Below are positions 60,881-64,000 of a stretch of DNA of 64,000 nt, piece by piece. A model generated the notes under the pieces. That model did no database searches and was not told the DNA's origin. It saw only the letters and a program-made list of their open reading frames with translations. The position numbers were made by a program, and so were the translations under genes. Source of the stretch: Alphaproteobacteria bacterium (GTDB taxonomy: Bacteria > Pseudomonadota > Alphaproteobacteria > Rhizobiales > Beijerinckiaceae); the NCBI GenBank assembly GCA_021325385.1, contig JAJPHH010000137.1, forward strand, positions 1 to 64,000, written 5' to 3'. How positions within the stretch are numbered: position 1 is the stretch's first letter; every line of letters starts with the position of its first letter.

Positions 60881-60987
60881 GTCATGGCCGGGCTTGTCCC
60901 GGCCACCCACGCCCCTGAGGCCGTACGCCAACGTCGAATCGTACGTGCGGCGTCGCCGCGTGGATGGCCGGACAATCCGGCCATGAC
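60881..60987. repeat. Long imperfect palindrome (REP/MITE-like) between soxG and sdaA
   Basis: Left arm GTCATGGCCGGGCTTGTCCCGGCCACCCACG; right arm CGTGGATGGCCGGACAATCCGGCCATGAC. Confidence 0.9.
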
Positions 60988-61011
60988 GACAAAGGGTACT
61001 GACGGAGCCGA

Positions 61012-62385
61012 ATGATGATTAGCGTCTTCGAACTCTTCAAGATCGGCATCGGCCCGTCCTCGTCGCATACGGTCGGTCCGATGAAGGCGGCGGCTGCTTT
61101 CGTCGAAGGCCTGGCGGCGCGGGGCGCGCTCGCCGCGACGGCGCGCGTTCATGTCGATCTCTATGGCTCGCTCGCCTTCACCGGCAAGGGCCACGCCGTC
61201 GATAAGGCGCTGATCCTCGGCCTAGCCGGCGAGAAGCCGGCGACGATCGATCCTGATGCGGCCGACCGGATCGTCCTGGAGACCCGCGCGGCGAAAAGCC
61301 TGCCCCTCGGCGGCAAGCGCGCCATTCCCTTCGATCCCGAGGCGGCGATCCGCTTCGATACGATCACGCAGCCGAAGCGCCATCCCAACACGCTGCGCCT
61401 TGTCGCCGCCGACGCCGAAGGCGCGACGCTGCTCGACGAGACCTGGTGCTCGATCGGCGGCGGCTTCATCTTGCGCGAGGACGAAGCCGAGGCGGAGACG
61501 GCGGCGAGCGCCACGTACCCTTATCCGTTTCGTTCCGCCGCCGATCTGATGGCGCGCGGAAGAGAGAGCGGTCTTTCCTTCGCCGAGATGGTCCGCGCCA
61601 ACGAAGCCGCGCTGCGGCCGCTGACCGAAGTCGACGCCCATGTCGATCTCGTCATTGCCGCCATGCTCGCCTGCATCGATCGCGGTCTTGCCGTCGAAGG
61701 CTTGTTGCCGGGCGGGCTCAAGGTGAGGCGCAGGGCCAAGGCGATCTATGAACGGCTCAAAGCGAACGTCTCGCTCAACGCCCGCGCCGCGCATGAAATC
61801 ATGGATTTCGTTTCGGTCTACGCCATGGCGGTGAACGAGGAGAACGCCGCCGGCGGCAGAGTCGTCACGGCGCCGACCAATGGCGCCGCGGGCGTGATCC
61901 CGTCCGTGCTGCGCTACTATCGCGACCATTGCATCGGCGCGACGGAGGACGGCATGCGCGCCTTCATCCTGACAGCGACCGCGATCGGCGCCCTCTTCAA
62001 GATGAATGCGTCGATTTCCGGCGCCGAAGTCGGCTGCCAGGGCGAGGTCGGCGTCGCCTGCTCGATGGCCGCCGCCGGCCTTTGCGCCGCGCTCGGCGGC
62101 AGCAACGCGCAGATCGAAAACGCCGCCGAGATCGGCATGGAGCACCATCTCGGCATGACCTGCGATCCGGTCGGCGGCCTAGTGCAAATCCCCTGCATCG
62201 AGCGCAACGCTTTCGGCGCGGTGAAGGCGATCGCGGCGGCGTCGCTGGCGCTGCATGGCGACGGCAGCCATAAGGTGTCGCTCGATTCGGTGATCGCGAC
62301 GATGCGACAGACCGGGGCTGACATGCAGTCGAAATACAAGGAGACGTCGCTGGGCGGGCTGGCGGTGAATTTCGTCGAGTGTTGA
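61012..62385 (+). CDS. sdaA: L-serine ammonia-lyase
   Basis: [90 protein letters not shown]. Confidence 0.97.
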   Translation: MMISVFELFKIGIGPSSSHTVGPMKAAAAFVEGLAARGALAATARVHVDLYGSLAFTGKGHAVDKALILGLAGEKPATIDPDAADRIVLETRAAKSLPLGGKRAIPFDPEAAIRFDTITQPKRHPNTLRLVAADAEGATLLDETWCSIGGGFILREDEAEAETAASATYPYPFRSAADLMARGRESGLSFAEMVRANEAALRPLTEVDAHVDLVIAAMLACIDRGLAVEGLLPGGLKVRRRAKAIYERLKANVSLNARAAHEIMDFVSVYAMAVNEENAAGGRVVTAPTNGAAGVIPSVLRYYRDHCIGATEDGMRAFILTATAIGALFKMNASISGAEVGCQGEVGVACSMAAAGLCAALGGSNAQIENAAEIGMEHHLGMTCDPVGGLVQIPCIERNAFGAVKAIAAASLALHGDGSHKVSLDSVIATMRQTGADMQSKYKETSLGGLAVNFVEC

Positions 62386-62478
62386 GGGGCGAGAGGTGGA
62401 GGACACGACGAATGTCTGAGGAAGCCGACAGCCATCGGACGAGACACCGCGATCGAATTTATCAAACGGATCGGCAAT

Positions 62479-62694
62479 GTGATGAAGGGCCTTGGAGATG
62501 CTTGCGAAGCCCTTCGGCCGTCGTTGACGAAAGAGCATTTTCGTATTTTTGCGGAGGCGTTTGGCGCGGCCGTCAGCGAACTTGACCTCGGTGTGCTCGA
62601 AATCATCTATCGATGTCACCCGGACCTCCGCCCCAAAGATATGCCTCGGGGGCCGACCCTCAGAGAAATCGAAAACGGAGAATGTCGGATTTAG
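62479..62694 (+). CDS. Small hypothetical protein
   Basis: MKGLGDACEALRPSLTKEHFRIFAEAFGAAVSELDLGVLEIIYRCHPDLRP; frame remains open upstream to about 62386 without a clear start. Confidence 0.4.
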   Translation: MMKGLGDACEALRPSLTKEHFRIFAEAFGAAVSELDLGVLEIIYRCHPDLRPKDMPRGPTLREIENGECRI

Positions 62695-62944
62695 AGCGGG
62701 CCGGTGCGCTACTACCTTTTCGCTTTTCCACGATTAGTCCATAAGATCATTAGTTTACAGGAAAAGTACGAACTATCTCTTCGCGAAGCGCTCCGCTTCG
62801 GTTATAATACGAGCTTTCATGACGCAACGGAACACGGTTGGCGTCGCTGACCTGCAAATGTACGGACGAAAAGGATTTGGAAAACCCGTTTCCAAGTTTT
62901 TCCGCCGCTAAGCTATTGAAATCGCCCAAAACGGCCAAAGAAAG

Positions 62945-62964
62945 TTTGGAAAAATTTGGAAAAA
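62945..62964 (+). repeat. Perfect tandem 10-mer TTTGGAAAAA x2, with dispersed related copies at 62876 and (inverted) 63056
   Basis: TTTGGAAAAATTTGGAAAAA. Confidence 0.8.
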
Positions 62965-63175
62965 GCTTAGTCGGCGGTTTGCTGCGTCGTTGATAAGAAA
63001 GGAGCTTTGGGAACGTGAAAATTGGATCAGCAGTCATTGTCGCGCGATCCAAGGATTTTCCAAATTTGGCGTGCGGGAGTATGAAATACGAATCCGCACA
63101 TTCCAAAACGCTCATCCTGGCACGACTTCTTTGGCGCTTCCCGCGCTTATCGTGCATGCCATCGTCGTGCTCGGC

Positions 63176-63229
63176 GTCAAGGTCAAGCCGGCTTCGCCGG
63201 TCGCTCCGCTTCGCTGCGCGAACCTTGAC
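63176..63229. repeat. Hairpin GTCAAGGT...ACCTTGAC
   Basis: 8-bp perfect arms around a GC-rich internal palindrome. Confidence 0.6.
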
Positions 63230-63254
63230 TCCTCCGCTCGGCGACGGCGTTTTT

Positions 63255-63318
63255 GCTACCGTGACCTTTGGTGACAAAGGTGGCCGTTGGCCGCTTTGTC
63301 ACCAAAGGCCACGGTAGC
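63255..63318. repeat. 64-bp near-perfect hairpin
   Basis: GCTACCGTGACCTTTGGTGACAAAG...CTTTGTCACCAAAGGCCACGGTAGC. Confidence 0.95.
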
Positions 63319-63324
63319 CAACAA

Positions 63325-63457
63325 GCCACGCCGACCGATCGCAGTCACCTGTCCGGAGCGAAGCGGAGGATCCGCCATAGCGCCTCGAAAGAGTACGTAC
63401 TTTGTTATCCGCCCATCGTGGCGCTATGCCGGGTTGACGGCGATCGGCCGGCGTGGC
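63325..63457. repeat. MITE-like element with terminal inverted repeats
   Basis: GCCACGCCGACCGATCGCAGTCACC / GGTTGACGGCGATCGGCCGGCGTGGC, inner CCATAGCGCC / GGCGCTATGC. Confidence 0.7.
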
Positions 63458-63503
63458 GCCGAGTCGTGTGTCGCCTTTTGACAGTGAACGTGAAAGTAGC
63501 CCC

Positions 63504-64000
63504 ATGCCGTCTTCGCAAACTGCCCTCATCATCGGCGCCTCGCGCGGCCTCGGCTTGGGCCTCGCGCGCGAATATCTCGCTCGCGGCTGGCGCGTGATCG
63601 CGATGGTCCGCGATCCCACATCGCCGGCCATACGCGAACCGAAGGCGGAATTCGACCGCGCCCTCGACATCGAGACGCTTGACATCGCCGAGCAGAACCA
63701 GATCGCAGCCCTGCGCCGCCGCCTCGCCGACCGCGCCATCGATCTCCTCTTCGTCAACGCCGGCGTGACCAATGATCCCAACGAGCCGATCGGCGAAGTC
63801 TCGACGGAAGAATTCATCCGCGTGATGGTCACCAACGCGCTCAGCCCGATGCGCGTGATCGAAACCTTCGCCGACCGCCTTTGCTCGGACGGCGTTGCCG
63901 CCGTCATGTCCTCCGGCCTCGGCAGCGTCGCCGACAATGACGGCGGCGGCTGGGAGCTCTACCGCGCCAGCAAGGCGGCGCTGAACACGCTGATGAAAAG
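63504..64000 (+). CDS. Short-chain dehydrogenase/reductase (3' truncated by window end)
   Basis: TALIIGASRGLGLGLAREYLARGWRVIAMVRD...LFVNAGVTND...YRASKAALNTLMK. Confidence 0.93.
   Translation, partial: MPSSQTALIIGASRGLGLGLAREYLARGWRVIAMVRDPTSPAIREPKAEFDRALDIETLDIAEQNQIAALRRRLADRAIDLLFVNAGVTNDPNEPIGEVSTEEFIRVMVTNALSPMRVIETFADRLCSDGVAAVMSSGLGSVADNDGGGWELYRASKAALNTLMK

Noticed and set aside
62750-63277. 175-aa minus-strand ORF in the palindrome-rich region
   Set aside because: Runs through several hairpins and repeats; composition not protein-like; no domain recognised.

Overview
GC-rich alphaproteobacterial (Rhizobiales-like) chromosomal window. It is dominated by a near-complete chemotaxis plus flagellar locus of about 50 kb: mcp-STAS(cheS-like)-cheY-cheA-cheW-cheR-cheB-cheY2-cheD-cheT-like, ftcR, GGDEF, J-domain protein, flgF-fliI // motA-fliM-fliN-fliG-flhB-hyp-flgB-flgC-fliE-flgG-flgA-flgI-motE-flgH-fliL-fliP, flagellin, fliF-fliH-like-motB-motC-fliK-lytic transglycosylase, and a long minus-strand block flgE-flgK-flgL-flaF-flbT-flgD-fliQ-flhA-fliR-fliJ-like-flgJ-like-flgN-like. 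PilZ, TPR-glycosyltransferase and DUF1217 genes follow. This locus sits between soxB-soxD (left edge) and soxA-soxG-sdaA (right end), so the usually contiguous sarcosine oxidase soxBDAG set appears split by about 56 kb. Main sequence-level finds: (i) a recurrent 15-bp motif, consensus CCAGCCTCGCGCAAG in the direction of transcription, about 35-95 bp upstream of at least nine flagellar genes/operons; (ii) two exact TTAA-N7-TTAACCATATC CtrA-type boxes upstream of a globin-coupled MCP gene and of ftcR; (iii) a DxxxQ CheZ-like signature in the small protein ending the che operon; (iv) a 39-bp in-frame minisatellite in fliK; (v) a palindrome-dense intergenic region near the right end. Domain and family names come from reading the translations by eye; no database search was run.
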